Origin: Pedobacter cryoconitis
Lineage (GTDB): Bacteria; Bacteroidota; Bacteroidia; Sphingobacteriales; Sphingobacteriaceae
Direction of reading: 5' to 3'
Assembly: GCF_014207135.1 (NCBI RefSeq)
Contig: NZ_JACHCC010000001.1
Span: 186,001 to 250,000 of the forward strand
DNA: 64,000 bases
Shown here: piece after piece, positions 34,528 through 43,173 of the stretch
Layout: each line of letters opens with the position of its first letter
Position numbering within the stretch: the first letter of the stretch is position 1
Translations under genes and position numbers: made by a program
Notes under the pieces: model-generated
Told to the model about the DNA's origin: nothing
Database searches by the model: none
Seen by the model: only the letters and a program-made list of their open reading frames with translations

Positions 34528-35499
34528 ATGTTGTATCTAAATGCAGACAGTATCAAAGAAGTAGGTGTAGACTGGAATCAGGTCATAACCGTAATTAAGG
34601 ACTCCGTAGAGCAGCTTCACAAGAATGACTACTCACAACCGGTTAAACCTTATTTAAGATATGGAGATGCTAAAAACAGGATCATTGCTATGCCAGCGTA
34701 TATTGGTGGTGATAAGCCATGGGCAGGTATTAAATGGATTGCCAGTTTCCCCGATAATATTCACAAAGGGAAATTAAGAGCAAATTCGGTGACGATCTTA
34801 AATGAACATGATTCAGGAATACCACGTTGTATGATTAATACCGCTGCTATAAGTGCGATCAGAACTGCCGCTGTTTCCGGTTTGATGGTAAAGGAGTTTA
34901 TGAAAGGAAGAGAGAGCGGGGGAAAACTGAATATTGGTATTAATGGTTTTGGTCCTATCGGGCAAATGCACCTGAGAATGATTACTTCAATTCTGGGTAC
35001 TGCGATTGGCAAGGTATTGATATTTGATATTAATCCGATCGATAAGGCTATCATTGACAATGAAATTAAAGGCAAAGTAACTATTGCTTCTAGCTGGGAG
35101 GAATGTTATATGGATGCTGATATTTTCATTACCTGTACAGTATCTGCAGCTCCTTATATCAGTATTTCGCCTAAAAAAGGGTCATTACAACTGAATGTTT
35201 CGCTGAGGGACTATACCGTTGATATGAAAGATTTTATGGACGTGATCATTGTAGATAACTGGGAAGAGGTTTGCAGACAGAACACTGATATTGAAAATAT
35301 GCATAAAGAAAAAGGACTCCTTGAAAGTGATACGCTTTCTATTGCTGATGTGGTGAGCGCGGGTGGACTAAATAAACGGGAGACATCAGATGTAGTAATG
35401 TTTAATCCAATGGGAATGGCAATTTTTGATATTGCAGTTGGAGGACATTATTATGAGGAAGCCCTGAGCAGAAATATCGGGTTCTCTTTACCTGATTAA
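34528..35499 (+). CDS. sbnB: SbnB-like N-(1-amino-1-carboxyl-2-ethyl)-glutamate dehydrogenase (ornithine cyclodeaminase/mu-crystallin family)
   Basis: A 323-residue protein of the ornithine cyclodeaminase family. The nucleotide-binding fold is seen at about residues 135-160 (GINGFGPIGQMH), preceded by the RTAAVSGL segment of the family. Known SbnB oxidatively splits the SbnA product with NAD+ to give L-2,3-diaminopropionate and 2-oxoglutarate. It ends the biosynthetic operon and is followed at once by a strong terminator. The SbnA-SbnB pairing and the cationic A-domain codes support Dap supply for modules 3, 6 and 8. Ornithine cyclodeaminase activity alone is the alternative, but would not explain the neighbour. 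Confidence 0.88.
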   Translation: MLYLNADSIKEVGVDWNQVITVIKDSVEQLHKNDYSQPVKPYLRYGDAKNRIIAMPAYIGGDKPWAGIKWIASFPDNIHKGKLRANSVTILNEHDSGIPRCMINTAAISAIRTAAVSGLMVKEFMKGRESGGKLNIGINGFGPIGQMHLRMITSILGTAIGKVLIFDINPIDKAIIDNEIKGKVTIASSWEECYMDADIFITCTVSAAPYISISPKKGSLQLNVSLRDYTVDMKDFMDVIIVDNWEEVCRQNTDIENMHKEKGLLESDTLSIADVVSAGGLNKRETSDVVMFNPMGMAIFDIAVGGHYYEEALSRNIGFSLPD

Positions 35500-35520
35500 T
35501 CTATATTTAATTATTTCAGC

Positions 35521-35565
35521 AATGCCGTGCAATCAGGATGATGATTCGCACGGCATTGTTTTTTT
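35521..35565 (+). terminator. Rho-independent terminator of the NRPS operon
   Basis: A perfect 10-bp stem AATGCCGTGC/GCACGGCATT (35521-35530 with 35548-35557), a 17-nt loop and then a T-rich tail (GTTTTTTTATTTT). It lies 21 nt after the SbnB-like stop codon and marks the end of the synthetase-exporter-Dap operon. Confidence 0.9.
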
Positions 35566-35618
35566 ATTTTAAATGTGTGTCTGCTGGTTTGATCCTAAAG
35601 TTGTAAATTGTCAATGAT

Positions 35619-35831
35619 ATGGAAGATTTAAATGAACCAAGCAGTAACCCTTCGAATTATAAATTTGGAATATTCTATTATAATCCGAAGGATTCAAGAT
35701 CAGTTGTTCCGAAACTACATCCGATGATGGGATGGACACTTAACTTTGCCAGGCCATGGACTTATATTTTCCTGTTTTTAATTTTTGGATTTGTTGGCTA
35801 TAAGTTATGTAAAGCCTGGAAAGTTTTCTAA
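35619..35831 (+). CDS. Small membrane protein, DUF5808-like
   Basis: A 70-residue protein. The first half has a KFGIFYYNPKDSRSVVPK segment followed by MGWTLNFARPW, the pattern I associate with DUF5808 (short cytoplasmic motif ahead of a membrane segment). Residues 47-65 (WTYIFLFLIFGFVGYKLC) form a single transmembrane helix. Function is unknown. It is convergent with the beta-helix lipoprotein gene, only 9 nt separating their stops, and lies beyond the NRPS terminator, so it is probably not part of that cluster. Confidence 0.8.
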   Translation: MEDLNEPSSNPSNYKFGIFYYNPKDSRSVVPKLHPMMGWTLNFARPWTYIFLFLIFGFVGYKLCKAWKVF

Positions 35832-35840
35832 ATCAAAAAT

Positions 35841-37361
35841 CTAATACTTGATCGCCCCAGTATCAGGATTTCCACTTGCTGCAAGAGCATTATTGAAAAA
35901 ATCAACCCCTCCGTTACTGGCAATGGCCAACCCACCTGCAATACAAGGTGAAGTACCCGCTAAACTAAATGCAGTTGCTGTAGCTCTTCCGGTCGTATAG
36001 CTTCCTGGATTAGAAAACTGCGGACTAAAGAAGATGTTGTTGCTATGGTAACAACCGTCCCAGTTACTGGCAAGGATAACTGCATTTGGATAGATGCAAT
36101 TATTTAAAAACCGGGCATCGGTAGTCATGGCATTCTGAGAAAATTTACCAACCGTCCCTGTGCTGTTGATAATATTATTCGTAAATGAACCTGTAAACTT
36201 ACTCTGGAAAATATAACTTACGTTGTTGGTCAGGTAAAAAACGTTGTTATAAATCTGATTTGAAGCGTTTGTAGCTGTGAAATTAAATAGCTTACTGCCT
36301 CCTAGAACATCATTTGCGCTGATGTTATATCTGACAATGATATTTTTTGCATCTGGCATGAACAGCATAAATCCCCTGTAGTTATCATGGGAATAATTAT
36401 ATTCAAAAATATCACCATCTGTACTGATATCAGCATCAAAAGCCTGTCCGTCATTGTATCCACCTACCAGTCCATATACTTCATTATTGGAAATCGTGGT
36501 CTGATAACTATTGTATGTCCAGGCACCAGCATAATTGGCTGCATTACTGATACATGCATTTCGTATCGTATTATTGGTAATCATTGAGCCCCCGGTCACC
36601 CCGTTTAAAACAATGCCATCGCCATAAATATTTTCAATTAAATTATGATCAAATACAACATGTGATGCCCTGACACTGCTTGATGTTCTGATTCCTTCTA
36701 TCTGACAGTTGGCAACATGGCAATTCTGAACCAATACTTCATTAATCAAACCAGTGAAGATGATACCACCAGAGCCTTTGTTATAATTTGAATTTCCTAC
36801 CCCGGTCGAATTTACATCGTGTACATAACAATTTTTAATATAGATATGTGTATTGGCGGTAGTTGTCGGATTATTTACTTTAATTCCTGTAACTGAATAA
36901 TGCAGACCTGAGGTAATTGTATTCGTAATTTCGAGATTGTTGATCTCCCAGTAAGACTGGTTACTGAGCGAAAGGGTTACAGAAGCATTGGTTAAACCTC
37001 CTCCATTAATGACAGGAGCCCCACCTGTTCCATATTGATCAACAACAATAGGGGCATCTGCAGTTCCCGAACCGAGTAGCTGAAGATTACCTGACCAGCT
37101 GCCACCGGATTTAAATAAAAGTAAGTCACCAGGTGAAAAAGTTTGTGTGTTTACCTTACTGATTGTTTGCCAGGCAGTAGCCGGACTTGTGCCATTATTG
37201 TTGTCATTGCCGGCAGGATCGACATAATAGGTTGTTCCGGAAATTCCGTTTGTTTTGGGGCGGACTGAGCTTTGACTGTCAACGGTACCTGCATTTGAGT
37301 TCTTCTTACATCCCGTAAATAATAAAATGGCTAATAGTGGAGCAATTAATACATTTTTCAT
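35841..37361 (-). CDS. Right-handed parallel beta-helix lipoprotein
   Basis: A 506-residue exported protein. The N-terminus has an SpII signal with lipobox LFTGC (lipidated Cys18), followed by a Ser/Asn-rich linker. The sequence then opens with TYYVDPAGNDNNNGTSPATAW, the start common to pectate-lyase-like beta-helix proteins, and continues with repeated coils rich in N, I, V and G (for instance NNTIRN, ISNNEVYG, FTNNIIN). Such proteins often bind or cleave polysaccharides at the cell surface. No catalytic residues can be assigned with confidence. It is transcribed away from a second beta-helix gene, sharing the 147-nt divergent region; the two may be regulated together. Confidence 0.88.
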   Translation of the reverse strand: MKNVLIAPLLAILLFTGCKKNSNAGTVDSQSSVRPKTNGISGTTYYVDPAGNDNNNGTSPATAWQTISKVNTQTFSPGDLLLFKSGGSWSGNLQLLGSGTADAPIVVDQYGTGGAPVINGGGLTNASVTLSLSNQSYWEINNLEITNTITSGLHYSVTGIKVNNPTTTANTHIYIKNCYVHDVNSTGVGNSNYNKGSGGIIFTGLINEVLVQNCHVANCQIEGIRTSSSVRASHVVFDHNLIENIYGDGIVLNGVTGGSMITNNTIRNACISNAANYAGAWTYNSYQTTISNNEVYGLVGGYNDGQAFDADISTDGDIFEYNYSHDNYRGFMLFMPDAKNIIVRYNISANDVLGGSKLFNFTATNASNQIYNNVFYLTNNVSYIFQSKFTGSFTNNIINSTGTVGKFSQNAMTTDARFLNNCIYPNAVILASNWDGCYHSNNIFFSPQFSNPGSYTTGRATATAFSLAGTSPCIAGGLAIASNGGVDFFNNALAASGNPDTGAIKY

Positions 37362-37403
37362 TTTTTAATAGATTTAGGTTTATAATTGGTTAAGTAAAAA
37401 TAA

Positions 37404-37440
37404 AATCAGGACGCCAGCATGAAGGGGTAAAATCCTGATT
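37404..37440. other. Inverted repeat in divergent promoter region
   Basis: An 8-bp perfect inverted repeat AATCAGGA/TCCTGATT with arms at 37404-37411 and 37433-37440, separated by 21 nt. It lies between two divergently transcribed beta-helix genes (region 37362-37508). It could be an operator or just part of a transcript structure; no clear Bacteroidota promoter boxes were found beside it. Confidence 0.4.
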
Positions 37441-37508
37441 AAATAGGGGGGATTTTAGACAAGCGTTTTTTTTGTTAGATTCGTAATAAACAAAATCAGA
37501 AAATATTC

Positions 37509-39878
37509 ATGATCAGGTATATATCAGGTTTCCGGGTAATATTACTCACTATAGCAGTCTGTTTATTTCTGAATGGGACGAGCTTTGCAAAAGACCTCTA
37601 TGTTTCCATTAAAGGAAATGATACTTACCAGGGAACTAAGGAAAAGCCTTTTGCAACATTAAAAAAGGCTCAGCTGGTTATCAGATCTATCAAAGGACCC
37701 GTCGTCGTTTATATCCGGGGTGGTACGTATTACCTGAATGCACCAATAATTTTTACTGAGAAGGATTCAAGGGATGAAGGTTCACCAGTTACCTATAAAG
37801 CTTACCAGCATGAAAAGGTTATCATCAGTGGTGCAGTACCGGTTAAGTTAAAATGGGAAAATTATCGTAATGGAATTCAAAGGACCAGGGTAGACCAGAA
37901 TCTGTTGTTTGATCAGTTATTTATCAGTGGATCACAGCAAAGGATGGCCCGGTATCCCAATTATAATCCTGAGATCAGATTTTTTGGAGGGTATGCTGCA
38001 GATGCGATCAGCCCCGAAAGAGTTAAAAGCTGGAAACATCCTGAAGGAGGTTTTGTGCATGCATTGCATAAACATGAGTGGGGTGGGTATCAATATCAGA
38101 TTCTTGGAAAGGATGATCAGGGCATTTTAAAGCTGGAGGGGGGATTTCAGAATAACAGACAAATGGGAATGCATGACCGGTACCGGTTTGTAGAAAATAT
38201 CTTTGAAGAACTGGATACTGTCGGGGAATGGTATTTTAATAAAAATGAAAAGATGCTCTATTATTATCCCCATCCGGATGATAAGCTGGAATCAGCGCTG
38301 GTAGAAGTACCTCAGCTGAAAAGCATTTTTGAATTCAGGGGGACAAGTACAAAACCTGTCAGATATATCAATATTGAGGGTATACAGTTGACGCATACTT
38401 TGAGAACCTTTATGGAAACGAAGGAACCTTTGTTGCGTAGTGACTGGACAATATACCGTGGCGGGGCAGTGGTCATGGAAGGAGCTGAAAATTGCACAAT
38501 AGAGGACTGTTTCTTTAATACTGTTGGTGGAAATGCAGTATTTATGAGCAATTACAACAGATATAATGCTGTTTCGGGTTGTCATATTGCTAATGCAGGA
38601 GCGAGTGGCGTTTGTTTTGTCGGAGACCCGAAAGCTGTACGTTCTCCTGTCTTTGAATACAATCAGTTTACCCCATTGGATAAAATGGATACGATCAGAG
38701 GGCCAAAAACCACAAATTATCCAGCCGAATGTAAGGTTGAGAATACATTGATGTATGGTTTAGGACAGGTGGAAAAGCAGGTAGCGGGTGTGGAGATTTC
38801 TATGGCCATGGACATTACTGTAAGTCACAATACCATTTATGATGTTCCAAGAGCTGGGATAAACATCAGTGAAGGTACCTGGGGTGGACATAATATTGAG
38901 TATAACGATGTGTTTAATACCGTGCTGGAGTCAGGTGATCACGGTGCATTTAACTCATGGGGCAGAGACCGCTACTGGCACCCTGACTATGAGATCATGT
39001 CGGGGATCGTTAAAAATAATCCGCGATTAATCACAGCTGATGTAATTAAAACCATTAAACTTCACGATAATCGGTTCCGTTGTGATCACGGTTGGGATAT
39101 TGATCTGGACGATGGCTCAGGCAATTATTACATCTATAATAATGTTTGTCTGAATGGCGGATTGAAACTGAGGGAAGGATTTTATAGAAGGGTGGAGAAT
39201 AATGTGATCATTAACAATTCTTTTCATCCCCATGTCTGGTTTAAAAATAGTGGAGACGTCTTTAAAAACAATATAGTAACCCGTAAATATTTTCCGATCA
39301 GGATCATCGACTGGGGAAAGGAAGTTGATTTTAATTTTTTTCCTGATCAGGAATCTTTGGAAGAGGCGCAGAAAGCAGGGACAGACCAGCATTCTTTATC
39401 TGGTCCGGCAGAGTTTATCAACCCTTTGACTGGTGATTATCGTGTCGGAGCAGGTTCAGGAGCACTCAAAGTTGGATTTAAAAATTTTCCAATGAATGAG
39501 TTTGGTGTAATTTCGCCTTCGCTGAAAGCTATAGCACACAAGGTCTCCATACCCGTTTTTATAACCGGGACTAAAAAACAAGGGCAGGAGATCATCGGAT
39601 TTCTGGGAACAAGGGTTAAGGATTTAAACACTTTAGGAGAACGTTCTGCCACTGGTATGGCCGATGAAACTGGCGTGCTTGTTCTGGAGGTTCCGGCAAC
39701 AAGTATATTATCTGGGAAGATCCAACCTAACGACGTGGTTCTTAGATTCAATGGGCTGCCCGTAAAGAATATAAAGGACTTACTTAAAATACAGACCGAC
39801 CTGAAGTTAAAGCAAGCGGTTAGTGTGGATGTTTTCAGGAATCAGTCTATGAAAAAAATAACAATCCCTCTAAAATAA
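37509..39878 (+). CDS. Secreted beta-helix protein with C-terminal PDZ domain
   Basis: A 789-residue protein with an N-terminal signal peptide (hydrophobic to about residue 27, ending SFAKD). Residues 28-110 match the start of right-handed beta-helix enzymes (LYVSIKGNDTYQGTKEKPF, then an IRGGTYYL segment). Asn-rich coils follow, including SHNTIYD, IEYNDVFN and HDNRF. The last 80-90 residues look like a PDZ domain (ILSGKIQPNDVVLRFNGLPV, then VDVFRN). The family includes alginate and other polysaccharide lyases or epimerases, but no substrate can be named. The PDZ fusion suggests binding to a peptide tail or membrane partner. The downstream GNAT gene begins 16 nt later. Confidence 0.88.
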   Translation: MIRYISGFRVILLTIAVCLFLNGTSFAKDLYVSIKGNDTYQGTKEKPFATLKKAQLVIRSIKGPVVVYIRGGTYYLNAPIIFTEKDSRDEGSPVTYKAYQHEKVIISGAVPVKLKWENYRNGIQRTRVDQNLLFDQLFISGSQQRMARYPNYNPEIRFFGGYAADAISPERVKSWKHPEGGFVHALHKHEWGGYQYQILGKDDQGILKLEGGFQNNRQMGMHDRYRFVENIFEELDTVGEWYFNKNEKMLYYYPHPDDKLESALVEVPQLKSIFEFRGTSTKPVRYINIEGIQLTHTLRTFMETKEPLLRSDWTIYRGGAVVMEGAENCTIEDCFFNTVGGNAVFMSNYNRYNAVSGCHIANAGASGVCFVGDPKAVRSPVFEYNQFTPLDKMDTIRGPKTTNYPAECKVENTLMYGLGQVEKQVAGVEISMAMDITVSHNTIYDVPRAGINISEGTWGGHNIEYNDVFNTVLESGDHGAFNSWGRDRYWHPDYEIMSGIVKNNPRLITADVIKTIKLHDNRFRCDHGWDIDLDDGSGNYYIYNNVCLNGGLKLREGFYRRVENNVIINNSFHPHVWFKNSGDVFKNNIVTRKYFPIRIIDWGKEVDFNFFPDQESLEEAQKAGTDQHSLSGPAEFINPLTGDYRVGAGSGALKVGFKNFPMNEFGVISPSLKAIAHKVSIPVFITGTKKQGQEIIGFLGTRVKDLNTLGERSATGMADETGVLVLEVPATSILSGKIQPNDVVLRFNGLPVKNIKDLLKIQTDLKLKQAVSVDVFRNQSMKKITIPLK

Positions 39879-39894
39879 TTGGTGGAAAATTAAT

Positions 39895-40440
39895 ATGGAA
39901 TTTGAAATATTGACAACAGAAAGGCTGAAGCTAAGAAAGTTAACTCCCGAGGTTTTTGCCTATGTTTTCAAAAATTATACCGACAAGGAACTGATGGAGT
40001 TTTTTGGAATAGCTACAGCAACTGAGTTAGAAGATGAAAAAATAAAATTTGAAAAAGGGATTTCGACCTATGACAAGTCATTTGTTTATTTTCAGCTGAT
40101 AGATAAACTTTCTCATCAGATCATCGGCTCGTGTGGATACTTTACCTGGTACCTTAGGCATAATCGTGCGGAAATTGGCTACTTCTTACTGGATGCAGCA
40201 TCTATGCAGCACGGCTTGATGTACGAAGCAATTACAGAAATTATCAGATATGGATTTACAAAGATGAATTTACATCGGATTGAAGCCTTTATTGAACCCA
40301 GTAATGAGCCTTCCTTAAAGCTGATCCGGAAGATGAGTTTTAAACAGGAAGGACATTTAAAAGAGCATTATTTTTGTAACAATACGATGGAGGACTCGCT
40401 TGTTTTCTCGTTGTTAAAAAAAGATTCTGCGATTAACTAA
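39895..40440 (+). CDS. GNAT-family N-acetyltransferase (RimJ/RimL-like)
   Basis: A 181-residue protein of the Gcn5-related acetyltransferase fold. It opens with LTTERLKLRKLTPE, as in RimJ/RimL-type enzymes, has AEIGYFLLDAASMQHGLMYEA in place of the usual acetyl-CoA loop region (AEIGY then a helix) and ends with RIEAFIEPSNEPSLKLIRK and FKQEGHLKEHY, both standard for the family. It would transfer an acetyl group from acetyl-CoA to a protein N-terminus or small amine; the substrate is unknown. It starts 16 nt after the beta-helix/PDZ gene and ends at a bidirectional terminator. Confidence 0.9.
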   Translation: MEFEILTTERLKLRKLTPEVFAYVFKNYTDKELMEFFGIATATELEDEKIKFEKGISTYDKSFVYFQLIDKLSHQIIGSCGYFTWYLRHNRAEIGYFLLDAASMQHGLMYEAITEIIRYGFTKMNLHRIEAFIEPSNEPSLKLIRKMSFKQEGHLKEHYFCNNTMEDSLVFSLLKKDSAIN

Positions 40441-40475
40441 AGCAGGAGAGCGTAAAATCATTACGCTCTCCTACT
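40441..40475. terminator. Bidirectional intrinsic terminator between convergent genes
   Basis: A stem of 12 perfect pairs (40444-40455 with 40461-40472), then one mismatch and two more pairs, around a 5-nt loop AATCA. It starts immediately after the acetyltransferase stop and lies 5 nt from the stop of the oppositely oriented multicopper oxidase gene. The + strand side is followed by a moderately T-rich stretch. Confidence 0.85.
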
Positions 40476-40479
40476 TTAG

Positions 40480-42702
40480 TTAATAAGTAATTGTTAATCC
40501 ACCTCCATATCCCATATCACTGTCATAGTGTGTAGACAGAGAGAAGTATTTTGTGACTGCATATCTTAAACCAGCCATATACTCGCGGTCAGTATTTCCC
40601 GACAGGTTTAGTCTTAGTCTGTTGGTGATTGGAATATCTTCACGTTTTAACTGGAAACGCAGTTTACCTTTGCTGTCAATCCTTGCCTCAGCAGTAACCA
40701 GCATAGGCAGCAGATATTGTATACCCGCAACAAATGCCTTTCTGTTATTCTGATTGGTCTGCTGCCCGAACATGTTTTTTTCATTATGATTTACCCTGCT
40801 GTTGTAATGATAATCGAAACCGACAAAGGGCATTAACCATTGCATTTTGTCAATATATTTTCCAAAATAAGTTTCACTTTCATAACCATGAAGAGCTTTA
40901 AAGCCTAATCTCCATTCTGAAGAAAGACTGTAACGGGTATTCGCTAATCTAACTGTACCATCACTACCATTGCTTTCCAAACCTATATTTGCCATAAGAT
41001 GCGCTTTCCGGTCATCACTATATAGTTTCTGAAGGGCAGCTTTAGGGTCTGGGATCTGGGTGTTAACCGGTGAATTTTCATAGCTGAATATCCTGCCCAT
41101 GCCGCTCATCATGTGATATAATATATGGCAATGGAAAAACCAGTCTCCACTTTCTGTAGCTGCAAATTCTATAGTATCGGTTTCCATGGGCATAATGTCA
41201 AGCACATTTTTTAATGGAGCATATTCTCCCTGGCCGTTCAATACGCGGAAGTCATGTCCGTGAAGGTGCATCGGATGACGCATCATGGAATTGTTGTACA
41301 GGATAATTTTTACATTTTCTCCTTTTTTAATGAGGATCTTATCAGACTCAGAAACTGTTTTATTGTCAATAGTCCAGACATACCGGTTCATATTTCCAGT
41401 CAGTTCAAAACGTAATAGTTTTTCCGGTCCCTTTCTTAGAGTCGTTTTTTCAGTAGCCTTTAACATTCCGTAATTCAATGTGACCAGATCGCCACTTCCA
41501 GTCATGTCCATGTCTTTCATATCCATGTCCATTTTCTTTGCTATCTGTGGTTTTTTCTTTCCATAGTCATCACCAGTGATTTCCGGGTACATGACGTTGT
41601 TCATGTCCATCTGCTGATTACTCATTTCCATGCCCATAGGTTTCATATCCCCATTCATCTTCATCATCGCATTCATCATTTTCATGCCTTCAAAGTATTT
41701 CAGTTTACCTAATGGTTTGGCCGGGACCTTTGTTCCACTGCCCAGCCATAAAGAAGTAGAACCCGTACGGTCTTCAGCAGTAGATAAAAATTCATAACTC
41801 TTATTTTCAGGGATACTGACTATAACATCATAGGTTTCTGATGGTGCAATGATTAAACGATCTACTTCGACTGGCTGCACATCATTACCGTCATTGCCGA
41901 CAACCGTAATTTTGCCACCGGAGTAAGTCAGCCAGAAATAGGTCGAAGATCCTCCGCCAACGATACGGAGCTTTACCTTATCTCCAGCTTTAAATTGTGG
42001 TTGCTCAGCCTGGTGTTTTCCGTTAGTTAGAAATTTCTCATAATATACATCGCTAACATCCATTGCATTCATGCGTTTCCATTCATTGGCGATCTTTGTT
42101 TTGAAGTACCCTTTTTGTATGGCTTCAGCATAACCTTGTGTTGTTTTTTTTTGAATGGCAAACCAGTCATTGGCATTATGTAGTGAACGGTCTACTTCTT
42201 CGGGTTTCATATCTGTCCAGTCGCTTAATACGACAGAAATAGATGGGATAGAAGGTTCATTTTTTTTGTTAAAGATCAATGCTCCATACATCCCGCTTTG
42301 CTCCTGGAACATAGTATGACTGTGATACCAGTAAGTACCATTCTGGATAACCGGAAATTTATACAAATAGGTGGAGTGTGGTTTAATGGGCATTTGTGTC
42401 AGGAAAGGAACACCATCCATGTTGTTGGGTAGGAATACGCCATGCCAGTGAATGGAGGTTTCCATATTCATCAGATTATGAACATAAATTTCGGCAGTAT
42501 CACCTTCAGTAAAAATCAAGGCAGGACCAGGAATACTTCCATTAACGGACATGGCCATAGCTGGTTTACCGGAGTAGTTGACAGTGGTGTCCTTGATATA
42601 AAGGTCGTACCGGACAACTTTGGGTGAGGTTTTTACAGGTTGCTGCGCAGATGTAAATCCGTACAGGCTCATGAATAGTAGATAAAGGAATAATTTTTTC
42701 AT
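40480..42702 (-). CDS. Multicopper oxidase (CopA/laccase-like) with CopB-like C-terminal extension
   Basis: A 740-residue exported protein with a signal peptide (to about residue 20, TSAQQ). All four copper-ligand motifs are present: HWHG at 85-88, WYHSHT at 125-130, HPMHLHGH at 476-483 and HCHILYHMMSGM at 524-535. Residues 340-400 are rich in Met (many MxM and MxxM), as in copper-handling oxidases. After about residue 565 the protein continues with alternating aromatic/polar strands and ends in TITY, resembling the outer-membrane barrel CopB, so this looks like a CopA-CopB fusion. It probably oxidises Cu(I) or otherwise detoxifies copper in the periplasm. The upstream gene overlaps by one base (stop/start), implying coupled translation at the end of a five-gene operon. 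Confidence 0.93.
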   Translation of the reverse strand: MKKLFLYLLFMSLYGFTSAQQPVKTSPKVVRYDLYIKDTTVNYSGKPAMAMSVNGSIPGPALIFTEGDTAEIYVHNLMNMETSIHWHGVFLPNNMDGVPFLTQMPIKPHSTYLYKFPVIQNGTYWYHSHTMFQEQSGMYGALIFNKKNEPSIPSISVVLSDWTDMKPEEVDRSLHNANDWFAIQKKTTQGYAEAIQKGYFKTKIANEWKRMNAMDVSDVYYEKFLTNGKHQAEQPQFKAGDKVKLRIVGGGSSTYFWLTYSGGKITVVGNDGNDVQPVEVDRLIIAPSETYDVIVSIPENKSYEFLSTAEDRTGSTSLWLGSGTKVPAKPLGKLKYFEGMKMMNAMMKMNGDMKPMGMEMSNQQMDMNNVMYPEITGDDYGKKKPQIAKKMDMDMKDMDMTGSGDLVTLNYGMLKATEKTTLRKGPEKLLRFELTGNMNRYVWTIDNKTVSESDKILIKKGENVKIILYNNSMMRHPMHLHGHDFRVLNGQGEYAPLKNVLDIMPMETDTIEFAATESGDWFFHCHILYHMMSGMGRIFSYENSPVNTQIPDPKAALQKLYSDDRKAHLMANIGLESNGSDGTVRLANTRYSLSSEWRLGFKALHGYESETYFGKYIDKMQWLMPFVGFDYHYNSRVNHNEKNMFGQQTNQNNRKAFVAGIQYLLPMLVTAEARIDSKGKLRFQLKREDIPITNRLRLNLSGNTDREYMAGLRYAVTKYFSLSTHYDSDMGYGGGLTITY

Positions 42703-43169
42703 TATTTGTTGGTGAATGAAAGACTGTCTTTCGTTTTTTCAATCCAGTTATTTAACAGAATCCTGTCGGCTTCAATAAGACGTGCCTTCTGATGAATCAG
42801 TGTATAGGCCCCAATGGGCATTACCCCATCATTGATACTGTTTGCCATAGCTTCTAACTTGCTATGCTGTCTCCGGTTGGAATAGCTTCCAAAATCACTG
42901 AAATTCAGTTTCTCTTTGCCTTTTATAATATGCGAAGCTATCCACCAGGAAACCGGTTGTAAGGACGCATACCAGGGATAGAAAGTACGGTTACTATGGC
43001 AATCATAACAGGTATTTTTTAACACAGCCTGTATCTTTACAGGTACAGGGTAGATCTTGCTGATATCCGTAACCAGGATTCTGTTGTCAGTGTTTTTGGT
43101 AACGGGAATAAACTGAATGGCTGCTATAAATAACAGGGAGATAATCAGTGTAATTTTAACCCGGCTCAT
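42702..43169 (-). CDS. Haem-binding-domain protein (single CxxCH)
   Basis: A 155-residue protein with an N-terminal membrane or signal segment (about residues 5-20). The motif CYDCHSNRTFYPWY matches the small haem-binding domain (Haem_bd family) common in Bacteroidota, with one c-type haem site CxxCH. The C-terminal half (SDFGSYSNRRQ, then MPIGAYTLIH) fits that family. It may carry electrons in the periplasm or sit with metal-resistance proteins. It lies 4 nt after the preceding DUF3347 gene and overlaps the multicopper oxidase start by one base. Confidence 0.88.
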   Translation of the reverse strand: MSRVKITLIISLLFIAAIQFIPVTKNTDNRILVTDISKIYPVPVKIQAVLKNTCYDCHSNRTFYPWYASLQPVSWWIASHIIKGKEKLNFSDFGSYSNRRQHSKLEAMANSINDGVMPIGAYTLIHQKARLIEADRILLNNWIEKTKDSLSFTNK

Positions 43170-43173
43170 TTTT

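Noticed and set aside
38292..38585. Minus-strand 97-codon frame in the beta-helix/PDZ gene
   Set aside because: Opposite a well-supported secreted protein; no motif.
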